DNA of 64,000 bases from Zygotorulaspora mrakii (lineage: Eukaryota; Ascomycota; Saccharomycetes; Saccharomycetales; Saccharomycetaceae), in the NCBI RefSeq assembly GCF_013402915.1, contig NC_050723.1, forward strand, positions 1,116,001 through 1,180,000, read 5' to 3'. A program made the position numbers and the translations under genes. Below the pieces are notes generated by a model. It was not told where the DNA came from and did not search any database. It saw only the letters and a list, made by a program, of their open reading frames with translations. Below are positions 1 through 8,469 of the stretch, one piece after another (position 1 is the stretch's first letter; every line of letters starts with the position of its first letter).

Positions 1-845
1 AAACTGACAAACTCTAATCTTCTCCAGAAAGCGAATCACAGCACTACTACTATCATGTAACGAAACCTGCCCTCTCAAGTTATATATCTTGTTTCTCTCT
101 CGCTTTCTCTCTTGCTTTCTGAGCTTTCTTGTTGGATTCGAAACTGAATTTCGATGTTTATATTAATACAGATAACAAAGGAACATCGTGAGACTTGCCA
201 GAAAGAAGCAAGGGGGAACAAGAATCCCACGAAATGCAGAAAGAACGAAAAAAAGAAATTTAGCTCATTTGAGACGCACAAACTCCACACACCACGCCGG
301 TATCTCGAGATTTCCGTATCGTTTTGCACGCACTCCGGACAGTTCTAGAAACATAAGATTTCTTTGGCATTCTGGTTCGAGTGTAAAACGCCGTCATTTC
401 GATCGAACGTGTCCCGGACAACGAGATTTTGCGTCGCAATGCAATAACTGACGCCGTTTGCCGGAGTATAGGAGGATAGTTTAGACATGGACCCTGCCGC
501 ACGTTTATGAGCACCATACAGGACCGGCACATTTTACTTGGACTGTTCTGCTTGGAATGCTTCTCGTGGAATGCTTCTCGTGGACCGTTTCTCTTGACAG
601 CTCTTGAAGGATTTTCTCTTGGAGCAGCAGCCTACGTAATGCCGTTAAGCTGGGTATGCAACATTTGGCTTCTGAGTTGCCAAACGGCTCGATAGCAGAC
701 CCTGGAAACGCTCTTTTTCGTGGTCTTCGATTGTTGTCGTTTTTTGGGGGTTCGTTTTTGTGTCACAAAACCAAAAAAAAAAATATGCAGGGATAAGAGC
801 TGGCGGCTACCTGAAATACCGAGACTAATTGGACCATAAGTTCGC
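1..845. other. Intergenic, upstream of arrestin-like gene
   Basis: No supported gene. Open frames here are short, overlap on both strands and have low-complexity translations. Visible structure: a pyrimidine-rich (CT) tract near 85-125; a 14-bp direct repeat (TGGAATGCTTCTCG, 553-566 and 567-580) that decays into a third partial copy; and an A-rich run near 770-785. It probably holds the promoter of the gene starting at 846 and the end of a gene outside the window. Confidence 0.5.
553..587. repeat. 14-bp direct repeat, two and a half copies
   Basis: TGGAATGCTTCTCG occurs head to tail at 553-566 and 567-580, followed by a partial copy with substitutions. It is non-coding; no function is visible. 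Confidence 0.7.
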
Positions 846-2507
846 ATGTCTCTCATGAACCGCTTGAGTTTCGAGAGGACAATGGGACTGAAACTTTACG
901 AAAGAACCGTGAGATCCGTGTCGTCAATGGCAGTTGCTTCAGATTTCAGCAGGTGGAACCAAATGCGGCAAGCCATTGAGCGAACACCAACGAAGCCACT
1001 ATCGACAGATGAAACTATGGACAGAGACACACCGGAGCCTGCGTCCAGGAAGCTACTGAAATTTGTGAATCTGAAAAACTTGGGCACAACTATAAGAAAT
1101 GACTCTGGTCATTATGAATATTACTATAATCCTATCGAGCTAGGCAGCAATCCTTACAATTGGCTGTGCGTTGACACGGAAAACAAATTTTCCATCGAGC
1201 TGATCCTAGACCAGCCTAATGAAAAGATTTACCTGCCAGACTTGCCCATGCGGAGAGACGATCCGTCGTCGCTCTCGCGTACAGCGCCTATTTTTGAATC
1301 TTCTTCGACCGCCAACATTCCAAACGCTAATAACTTGTCACACATACGGGATAATTTTAGTAGCGGTGTGAGTATCAGCGGCACGGTACGCATGATCGTA
1401 GCCAATACGGAAAGACCGATTATTATGAAGAGTCATGCAATATATTTGAAATGCTTCATTGGGGAGTACGCATGTTTTGTGGACACAAACAAAAAAAGCT
1501 GGAGAGACAGACTGAACATGAAAAGAGAGTCAGATGAAAAAGTGATAAAACTCTTGTCGCATCCGGTTGATGGCGTTCTGGATTCTTATCTGCTCCCATT
1601 CAAAGTAATTAAACTGGATCTGCTGCCAGAAAGACAGATGAAATGCTTGACGCCGGGAGTATATGAATTCCCCTTCACATTCACAGTAAATCTAAATGAG
1701 TTTCCTTCAAGTTGTGAAACGATTCTAGGGACAACGGCGTATAGAATTGAAAGCAGAATGAATATTTCAAATTCAAGGGGGAAAAATGATACGATCATTC
1801 TGACTCGCAGAGTCGATGTAAAAAGGGTGCTTTCGATTTCAGATATTATAATGAAATATGAATCCATAAATATCGAGGGTTCTTGGAACCGCGAGGAGTT
1901 TTTTTACAACATAATGCTTGCCACAAAAATGATCGAAATTGGCGAGCCTTTCAAGTTGACGATCGGAATAATGAAAAGTTTGCACTCCAAGATGACCATC
2001 GAAAACATCAAAGTCCTGCTTGCTCAATCAACGTCTGTGCCCTGCATCGACTGCGATACCGACATGCTGTTAACGACATCTTACGTGAAAAAAAACGCGT
2101 GTGAACTTTACGATTGCCAGTTTCCGAACGGGCGCCGAAAAATCGAAAACGAATTCCATCAGTTCTACGAAATCGACAACTTGCTGGTGCCCGAGCTCGC
2201 GGGCACCAGCTGCAGCACCAACGCGTGGCTAAGGCCATTCTATTGTGAGCCCAGTGCACAGCTGCGCAAGCGCGCTCGTTTAAAGATCACGCACACGTTG
2301 AACGTTCAGCTGACCCTGAACAATTGCTCGAGAAGCGATGGCTCGGGGACCCTCAAACCCATGACCTATCTCACCTTTCGAATCCCCATATTGCTTGTAG
2401 ACAACGACATGCTCGGCAACCTTTCGTTGCCTACCTACAGGCCCCCTTGCGAAACGTCCTCACCGCCGGCATATACCCTATCTGCCGATCCGCCCGCCTA
2501 TGGGTAG
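846..2507 (+). CDS. Arrestin-related trafficking adaptor (ART-like)
   Basis: A 553-residue protein starting at ATG 846. The middle (about residues 180-330) reads like an arrestin fold: beta-strand-rich, with a typical family segment around YEFPFTFTVNL near residue 275, after a stretch on the pattern 'SGTVRMIVANTERPI'. The extreme C-terminus carries two PPxY motifs (PPAYT and PPAYG in the last 15 residues). In ART proteins these bind the WW domains of the Rsp5 ubiquitin ligase, so the inferred role is recruiting Rsp5 to plasma-membrane transporters for endocytosis. The roughly 100-residue N-terminal extension before the arrestin fold is poorly conserved in appearance. I cannot match it to one particular S. 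cerevisiae ART; a SPO23-like or diverged ART are options. The gene lies upstream of the CUP9/TOS8 homologue and is not part of the familiar YPL/YGL order. Confidence 0.75.
   Translation: MSLMNRLSFERTMGLKLYERTVRSVSSMAVASDFSRWNQMRQAIERTPTKPLSTDETMDRDTPEPASRKLLKFVNLKNLGTTIRNDSGHYEYYYNPIELGSNPYNWLCVDTENKFSIELILDQPNEKIYLPDLPMRRDDPSSLSRTAPIFESSSTANIPNANNLSHIRDNFSSGVSISGTVRMIVANTERPIIMKSHAIYLKCFIGEYACFVDTNKKSWRDRLNMKRESDEKVIKLLSHPVDGVLDSYLLPFKVIKLDLLPERQMKCLTPGVYEFPFTFTVNLNEFPSSCETILGTTAYRIESRMNISNSRGKNDTIILTRRVDVKRVLSISDIIMKYESINIEGSWNREEFFYNIMLATKMIEIGEPFKLTIGIMKSLHSKMTIENIKVLLAQSTSVPCIDCDTDMLLTTSYVKKNACELYDCQFPNGRRKIENEFHQFYEIDNLLVPELAGTSCSTNAWLRPFYCEPSAQLRKRARLKITHTLNVQLTLNNCSRSDGSGTLKPMTYLTFRIPILLVDNDMLGNLSLPTYRPPCETSSPPAYTLSADPPAYG
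2183..2210. repeat. Perfect 11-bp inverted repeat inside the arrestin-like CDS
   Basis: GCTGGTGCCCG at 2183-2193 and its exact reverse complement at 2200-2210 are separated by 6 nt. The stem is GC-rich and would form a strong hairpin in the mRNA. It encodes part of the segment before the C-terminal arrestin strands. Confidence 0.8.
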
Positions 2508-3488
2508 TACGTATTCTACCAACTACACAGTATTTTAAATAAGCCCTTCGCCGCCGTCCCTGCCCAACAAGAGCACGCACCATGGCGCCCTGTGTACCCT
2601 GAACCATCTTGTTCTACTCGCGCGTTCGTCGCTCAGGGTGCGCGTTTCGAGAACATTTAAGGATCAGTCGAGGCAAAACGACACATATTGCAGCCAGAAT
2701 AATAGTCTATTTAATCAAGTGCATAAAACCTGCAAAAAAAGAAACAACCTTACTGCTGCTCAACTCTACGTGTTCCCAACAATCTGTCTGCACCACACAG
2801 AGGCCTTGAAGCACTCGAGCCAGCGCTGCCTGGAACACACTACCTGTAGAGTACATGAGCACTGTCGCTGAAGTCGCTGCTGAAGTCATCGCGGATGCAG
2901 GAGCTGGCGCGGACCTGCTGCACGTCCGTTGAAGCTCTGGTTGGCTTGCAACTGTTTCTCTTGCACATGCTCCACTGCACGTTTCTGCCGTTTTGTAGCC
3001 TGTTTCCTCTTTCTGGTCTGGCAGCGCGCTTTGGCTGCTCTGCGGCATGCCCGGATTGTCTGGCAGGCCGTCCGCACGCTGTCCGGGCCGCAGCTGCTTC
3101 TCCGCCAACCGTAGAAGGATCCAATTTGACTCAGCTCGGTTCTAAACAGGGAAAAAAAAAGCTGTCAGCCAGCGTGGTGGTTTGTACGGGGAGGTCTGTG
3201 CATAGAATTTAAGAATTTGAGACAGATTGGCATATTTGTCACTTTTTTCTCATGTCATGAGGCATATGAGGTAAGTTCTCACGCAACGTGTAAGACATTT
3301 TTTCTAGTATTGATTGGCGAAAGATAATATAAATTAACAAACCTAAAAGGTGGAAAAGTGGAATTTCCCCTGATCGGCTAGTGAGATCTCGGTATCGTTT
3401 TCATTCAAGAGCTGACCAGAGAGGTGTGCTTGAACTTGCGTGCGCGTGTGAAGTTGGCTCAAAGTTCGTTTTGTCGCGATAACAAAAG
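2508..3488. other. Intergenic, about 1 kb
   Basis: No supported gene. A GC-richer patch (about 2830-3130) is open in several frames on both strands, but the frames lack ATG starts or overlap one another. The stretch from about 3220 to 3488 is AT-rich and is the probable promoter of the homeodomain gene at 3489. Confidence 0.5.
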
Positions 3489-4400
3489 ATGTCTTATCAA
3501 TTGCACGGTATGCCTGCTACGGTGAGGTTGCCCTCGATCCAGAACCTACTGAACTCTATCGACCCGCAGACGAGTGAAGCGGCGAAGTTGCAGGCGGAGG
3601 CCCACACGGTGATACCCAGCGGCTCTGTGCCGGTCACAAGCCGAAGCAGGAGCTGGAGCAGGGGCATTGGGCCCGGAAACGGCGTGTTAACAGCAGCGGG
3701 CAGTGTGGCGGTCCAAGATGCGCAGTCTTTGCCCCTGATGAAGTACGACACACACAGCATACAGCTGCAGCGAGAGTCCTCGCAGCACCAGAAGTTCTCA
3801 TATATCTCTGCAATGCCAGTATCAAGGAATGACTCTGAAGTTTCGATATCGTGTTCTACGAGGGACTGTTACGAGGTTTGCCAGAGTCAGCATCAAAACC
3901 AAGACAAGACGCAGGGTCACACCCAAAGCGAGACGTGCCAGCAGGGCCCTTCCCAGGAACATAAGAACCAGGTAGCGGGGCAGTTGGGAGCCAGCAACCA
4001 TGCGAACAGTCATAACGGTAGAAGGTCGAATTTACCGAAAGAGACCGTGCAAATTCTAAATACCTGGTTGTTGGACCATCTGAGAAACCCGTATCCGACT
4101 CCCCAGGAGAAAAGAGAGTTGTTGATAAAAACTGGACTGACGAAGATCCAACTATCAAATTGGTTCATCAATGTGAGAAGGAGGAAGATCTTTTGCGATT
4201 ACTACGAGTTGGCAAACAGGAATAGAGACTCGCCTGATGAAAGTACTGAAAGGGTAACAGCTGAAGCGGTTAGAGTAGCGACAGCTTCATCAAACGAGGA
4301 GGAAGAGCTAGCTGAAAGGTTCGCACACGCCCCTTTAACAAGACGCAAAAAGCTGATTGATCGGTTGGAGGAATTGAAAAAGGTGTCGAGACCAAGGTAG
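3489..4400 (+). CDS. CUP9: TALE homeodomain transcriptional repressor (Cup9/Tos8)
   Basis: A 303-residue protein. A TALE-class homeodomain occupies about residues 177-240. It has the three-residue loop extension (NPYPTPQEK) between helices 1 and 2 and the recognition helix LSNWFINVRRRKI with the diagnostic WF.N.R core. S. cerevisiae has two such paralogues from the genome duplication: CUP9, which represses the PTR2 peptide transporter and affects copper tolerance, and TOS8. The single pre-duplication gene expected here corresponds to both. The N-terminal half is Ser/Gln-rich and probably disordered. It is convergent with CBC2 (as YPL177C is next to YPL178W), and VPS45 nearby matches YGL095C next to TOS8 (YGL096W), so synteny supports the call. 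The ATG at 3489 is the first in frame. Confidence 0.93.
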   Translation: MSYQLHGMPATVRLPSIQNLLNSIDPQTSEAAKLQAEAHTVIPSGSVPVTSRSRSWSRGIGPGNGVLTAAGSVAVQDAQSLPLMKYDTHSIQLQRESSQHQKFSYISAMPVSRNDSEVSISCSTRDCYEVCQSQHQNQDKTQGHTQSETCQQGPSQEHKNQVAGQLGASNHANSHNGRRSNLPKETVQILNTWLLDHLRNPYPTPQEKRELLIKTGLTKIQLSNWFINVRRRKIFCDYYELANRNRDSPDESTERVTAEAVRVATASSNEEEELAERFAHAPLTRRKKLIDRLEELKKVSRPR

Positions 4401-4527
4401 CACGGAAAAGGAAAAAAAACAAGTTTATCTTGCAATGATGAGCTAATCCATCATCGCGCCTTGTTGCAGCTTTTTAATGAATTCTTATGTACTTTACTTT
4501 TACAATACTATGTTTCAGGGCCCGCCT

Positions 4528-5217
4528 CTATTCAGGTATATAATTATCCTCTTCCTGATCTTCAATTTCTTGACGATTGTTTGGGTCAAATGCGCCCATC
4601 GCGTCAGGTATGTAATCGTTACTCTGTCTGTTTTGATGACCATGCCCACGGACGTGACTATGACCGTGACCGTGACCGTGACCGTGGCCGTGACCATGCT
4701 CCGGATGTCTAGGATACGCTGTATTCCCTACACGTTCAGTTAGTGGCACAGCAAAGCCGCCTCTTGATGCATCATATTCGAATCTCAACTCATCACTAAC
4801 TTGGCCACCACTTTTACCACGACCAAATTGCCTGCCATCTTCGAAGCCTGGGTCTATATCGATCGTTATATTTCTATCATCTAGCTTTGTATCACTCAAA
4901 TATTTCACCGCATTTAGTGATTCTTCTGGTTTACTGTATATGACAAAACAGAATCCACATGGTGTAAATTTGAATCTATCAAGACCCATGATTATTCTTG
5001 TAATTGTACCACATTTACTGAAAAGTTCGTATATTTGTTCTTCAGAGGTATAAAATGATAAGTTTCCAACATAAATTGTGGACGATTTCATGGATTTTCG
5101 TAATTCATCCAAACCAGATGGATCTTTTCTTGCCTTTCTCAAGAGATAATTCGATGGGGTGTCCAACCTGTTTGTTGAATGATCAAATTTCACTTCATCA
5201 AATTCCTCTAGCGACAT
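4528..5217 (-). CDS. CBC2: Nuclear cap-binding complex small subunit (CBP20)
   Basis: A 229-residue protein. One RRM lies at about residues 46-120, with RNP2 (IYVGNL) and RNP1 (CGFCFVIY), and conserved tyrosines and aromatics expected for m7G cap stacking. With Cbc1/Sto1 it binds the 5' cap of nascent transcripts in the nucleus and promotes splicing and export. The segment after the RRM ([22 protein letters not shown]) and the C-terminus (DNYIPE) match the S. cerevisiae protein closely. Between them, at about residues 173-195, is a Gly-His dipeptide run encoded by a 6-bp tandem repeat (GGTCAC on the coding strand) that I do not recall from S. cerevisiae. Neighbours on both sides (CUP9, PPQ1) match YPL177-179. 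Confidence 0.97.
   Translation of the reverse strand: MSLEEFDEVKFDHSTNRLDTPSNYLLRKARKDPSGLDELRKSMKSSTIYVGNLSFYTSEEQIYELFSKCGTITRIIMGLDRFKFTPCGFCFVIYSKPEESLNAVKYLSDTKLDDRNITIDIDPGFEDGRQFGRGKSGGQVSDELRFEYDASRGGFAVPLTERVGNTAYPRHPEHGHGHGHGHGHGHSHVRGHGHQNRQSNDYIPDAMGAFDPNNRQEIEDQEEDNYIPE
4651..4697. repeat. 6-bp tandem repeat (CGTGAC) coding for Gly-His in CBC2
   Basis: About seven units of CGTGAC and close variants, inside the CBC2 reading frame on the minus strand. Because the unit is 6 bp, expansion or contraction keeps the reading frame. Confidence 0.85.
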
Positions 5218-5546
5218 ATTGGCTAAAATAATAAGTTCACAATTGGTTGATCTCGTATAAGATATGTATTTGAATAATAATTCATCATTGATGAGATTTT
5301 CAATATGATATTATTTTTTCCATTTTTTGAGTTTAGCGTTGCTACCTCCATTGAACACAAAAGAGATGAACCGTCCGGGTAACGCAACACATAATTTTAC
5401 GGCGAATTCAAGATAGTCAATACGGTTTGAACTGTATGCTGAGAGCCATAAAAATGCTCTATTTGTCGAGGGGTGAAGTTTGAACACGCGAGAGCAACCT
5501 AGAGGTAGAACTAAAGTCAAAGTTTTAATTGTATTCAAGAGTACTA
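5218..5546. other. Intergenic between CBC2 start and tRNA-Glu
   Basis: AT-rich promoter region of CBC2. No other feature seen. Confidence 0.4.
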
Positions 5547-5618
5547 TCCGATGTAGTGTAACGGCTATCACACCTCGCTTTCACCGTGGAGACCGGGGTT
5601 CGACTCCCCGCATCGGAG
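5547..5618 (+). tRNA. tE(UUC): tRNA-Glu(UUC)
   Basis: A 72-nt intronless cloverleaf. The acceptor stem TCCGATG/CATCGGA is fully paired, the D arm is GTG...CAC, the anticodon loop is CTTTCAC with anticodon TTC, and the T arm is CGGGG-TTCGACT-CCCCG. It is nearly identical to the yeast tRNA-Glu(UUC) gene. A run of seven T's about 15 nt downstream fits Pol III termination. The anticodon stem CCTCG/CGTGG has a central U-U mismatch (29-41) where S. cerevisiae has an A-U pair. Confidence 0.96.
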
Positions 5619-5907
5619 TAACAAACGATTTTATTTTTTTAGGATTCAACGGGCCTTTAAAGCTATTACGAACTCTTCCTCTGCTTTCAAACATGCTTAT
5701 AGAATAAAACACTATTAGAATCCAACTTGAGCTGAATATATGCATGTATATACCTGGTCAAGAGTCCTTAGACTTGACTTCAAAAAGAAAATATGTCATA
5801 ATATCCTTAAAAAGAGCCTTGAATGAAATAGTAAATAATGATAGTAAAAATAAATCGAAATAAGAAAATATTTGAAAGCGTTAAAACAAATGTAAATTTG
5901 TGAGAAA

Positions 5908-7524
5908 TTATTTTTTGTTGGACTTGGAATAAGGGCTCTTTGAAGTTTGTTTTGTTACAGCACGAGGCTTTAACAGTTCAAAGCTGCACATTAAACCTGT
6001 AGTGACACTCATGACCGCACCCCAGTTGTTGAATTCGCCGCAATAATTTGGTGCTGAAAAGATCGTAACAAGTTTTTTCTTTGCGAAAAACTCGTAACCA
6101 TCTTCAACAACCATGTGCCCTCTGATAACTAAATCAAAGTTGAATTTTGAACAAAAATCTGCAACGTTCTTCTTACCAAAAACAAAAGAAACACCTCTAT
6201 CGTTTGAGGACCAATCTCTTGCTTGCGCATCAGGATCACTCCAAAGTATATCAGTAATCAAACCCTCATCCGGTATGTCTGTTGGCCTAATGATTTTTTG
6301 CAATTGATTCAAGGAATTAAGCTCTGGTGATATACCACCGTGAACACAAAATATTCTATCTTGAATAACCGCAGCAAAAGGTAACGTATTGAAGACGTCA
6401 ACGAACATTTTCCATGTTTTTGAAGATGTTCTCCTTTTACATTCATCGAAAAATCCATACATCTTCGTGACGTTTGCAGATTCGTGATTACCTCTCAACA
6501 TAAAAAAGTTATCTCTATATTTAATCTTGTAACAAAGGAGTAACAGGATTGTCTCTAAAGATTGCTTACCACGATCAACATAATCACCCAAAAATAAATA
6601 ATTAGTTTCTGGCGGTTTACCACTCAACTTAAGAATCCTCATTAAGTCATTAAACTGACCGTGCACATCACCAACAACTTTGATCGGAGCCTGCAGTTTC
6701 AACAAAGATGGTTGATTTAAAAAGATTTCTCTTGCCTGATAACAAATCAACTGAAGTTCCCAAGACGAAAAGGGAAAATCTCGGGATTTATAATACCTCG
6801 TCTCCCCAATCTTTAGTAATTTCTCAATTGCATGATCAATATCGATACCTTCAGCTGATGAAGCATCATGTGGATATCTTTTCAAAAAAACTGCTGGGTC
6901 CTGTTTCTTTTGTCTATGAGACTGAGCCCTTGCCCCAGTTGGTTTCAGATAATTCGCATCCGTAGCCGACGTGGCAGTAATCGAGTTTTTAGTCGGTGAC
7001 GGCGAGTAAAGCGTATTGTTGCTACTCCCTGAACTATTGTTACTTTCATTACTGCTGTAGCTGCTGTCACTACCGCTGCAGTTGACAACATTAGTAATGG
7101 CAAACGGCTTGATTGTGCCAATCCCAGCATCAAGTTGGAACTCCAATTTGTCCTCCTTCAAGGGCGAGATGTGATCGATCATGGTCAGCTCCGAATCAGC
7201 TGAGGTCGGTGGCCGCATTATCGCACTGGCGTGTGGGAAATACGTCTTACCACTCTCAACTTCCTTATTTCTCATTGGCGGTATCTCCTTACCCGTCGTT
7301 CTCCTCGTTATTGTGTTCGTATTGGTGCTTCCTGCTGTAGGTGCGTCCCTACGGTTCGTAGTCGTCTCGTCGTTATTGTTCTTGATAGTAGGCAGCGGCC
7401 TACTATCATCTGGCTCAGTGGGCTCGTTGGCATTCTGATCCTCGCTTGTTGTTAGTTGTTGGCTATTTGAAGAACTCGGTACTGCAAAATTAGTGTTATT
7501 TGATTTCGACGGGCTGTTTCCCAT
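5908..7524 (-). CDS. PPQ1: Serine/threonine protein phosphatase, PPQ1/SAL6 (PP1-like)
   Basis: A 538-residue protein. A Ser/Asn/Thr-rich, probably disordered N-terminal region (about 1-225) precedes a PPP-family catalytic domain containing every metal-binding signature: GDVHGQ (near 284), GDYVDRG (near 310), LRGNHES (near 340), FCVHGG and the RGHMVVEDGYEF segment. S. cerevisiae Ppq1 is a PP1-related phosphatase linked to translation fidelity and mating signalling. Identity is supported by the N-terminal match around FAVPSSSNSQQ, by the C-terminal ending after SFELLKPRA, and by position between CBC2 and TCO89/CTI6. The protein starts MGNSPSKS, a good N-myristoylation context resembling PPZ1; S. 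cerevisiae Ppq1, as I recall it, begins MRRSPSRS and lacks Gly2. Confidence 0.95.
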   Translation of the reverse strand: MGNSPSKSNNTNFAVPSSSNSQQLTTSEDQNANEPTEPDDSRPLPTIKNNNDETTTNRRDAPTAGSTNTNTITRRTTGKEIPPMRNKEVESGKTYFPHASAIMRPPTSADSELTMIDHISPLKEDKLEFQLDAGIGTIKPFAITNVVNCSGSDSSYSSNESNNSSGSSNNTLYSPSPTKNSITATSATDANYLKPTGARAQSHRQKKQDPAVFLKRYPHDASSAEGIDIDHAIEKLLKIGETRYYKSRDFPFSSWELQLICYQAREIFLNQPSLLKLQAPIKVVGDVHGQFNDLMRILKLSGKPPETNYLFLGDYVDRGKQSLETILLLLCYKIKYRDNFFMLRGNHESANVTKMYGFFDECKRRTSSKTWKMFVDVFNTLPFAAVIQDRIFCVHGGISPELNSLNQLQKIIRPTDIPDEGLITDILWSDPDAQARDWSSNDRGVSFVFGKKNVADFCSKFNFDLVIRGHMVVEDGYEFFAKKKLVTIFSAPNYCGEFNNWGAVMSVTTGLMCSFELLKPRAVTKQTSKSPYSKSNKK

Positions 7525-8469
7525 ATCCTTTCTAATATCCTCTTGGGGTCAACAATGCAAAATCGATAATCAAGTCTACTAAGTCGTGCTACCTTCCGCC
7601 GCTCGCGAATACGTTATATAATAGGTCGTGTTGTAACCCAAAAACTAGCGAACTCAATCCGTGGAAGAGACCAAACAGAATGTAAAAATCCTTTAACGAA
7701 ACGAAACGAAACGAATTGCAATCCACTATGCGGAACGAAAGTCAACAAAATAAAGCTGTTACTAGAGCTATCACTAGAAACTAAGCCTGTAATCCTTCTC
7801 TTGCAGGTACGAACGACTATTCGAGCTAACGAAACGGAAAATGGCTTCTATTACTCAACACAATCGCCTGGATAGAATCCGAGAGTTTCGACGTCCCCGA
7901 TGAGGTGGCCCACCCAGCTCAGAGTTCAGCTAGGTGTAACTGAGGCCGCGAGAGACGGCGGGCCAAATCTAAAACAAGAAACGGCGAGCGGAAATAAAGT
8001 AGCCGTCCTCAATGATAAACGTGCCCTTTTTTATTCGGTTTCAAAGATCATAAAACTTTTTGTTGAGGGTCACGTGCGAGAGGGGATGCCATTCTCTCGT
8101 GCAGAATGAGCTCGGCTCCGGCTCGCGGCCTCGGATAAATGGAACTGCGGTGCGCTGATCCGGAGTCGGGTAACATTAGGGGTAGGGGCGGGGGGTCTTT
8201 TTCAATTTTCATTCCGGACATATCTGTTCCAGTGGTGCCTGTCCGGATTCTTCAAGTACATACAATGTTTGAATGCGCATAGCCAGGGAAACGAATGATT
8301 ATCTTATTCCAGTGCATCGATGATGAAATATTTTCAATCTGGGGAGGCAGGCATATAAGTTTGGTTCTCTTTAGCTTGGTAGGTACCGCTAGATAGATAG
8401 GTAGACTGGCAGACTGTGGGTTGGATTTGCGTCTGCTTTTAGATTTCGTTCTCGCAAATTGGCTAGGGA
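7525..8469. promoter_or_regulatory. Divergent promoter region, PPQ1 / CTI6
   Basis: A non-coding region of about 950 bp between divergent genes. Candidate sites by sequence match: a Cbf1-type E-box GTCACGTG at 8069-8076, a Reb1-type CGGGTAA at 8167-8173, and two AGGGG stress-response-like elements at 8178-8182 and 8184-8188, all within 400 bp of CTI6. Binding is inferred only from consensus. Confidence 0.5.

Noticed and set aside
2707..3212. Open frames on both strands between the arrestin-like gene and CUP9, one giving a basic, bZIP-like stretch
   Set aside because: The frames lack an ATG at the right place, overlap in a GC-rich patch, and the basic stretch has no leucine zipper.
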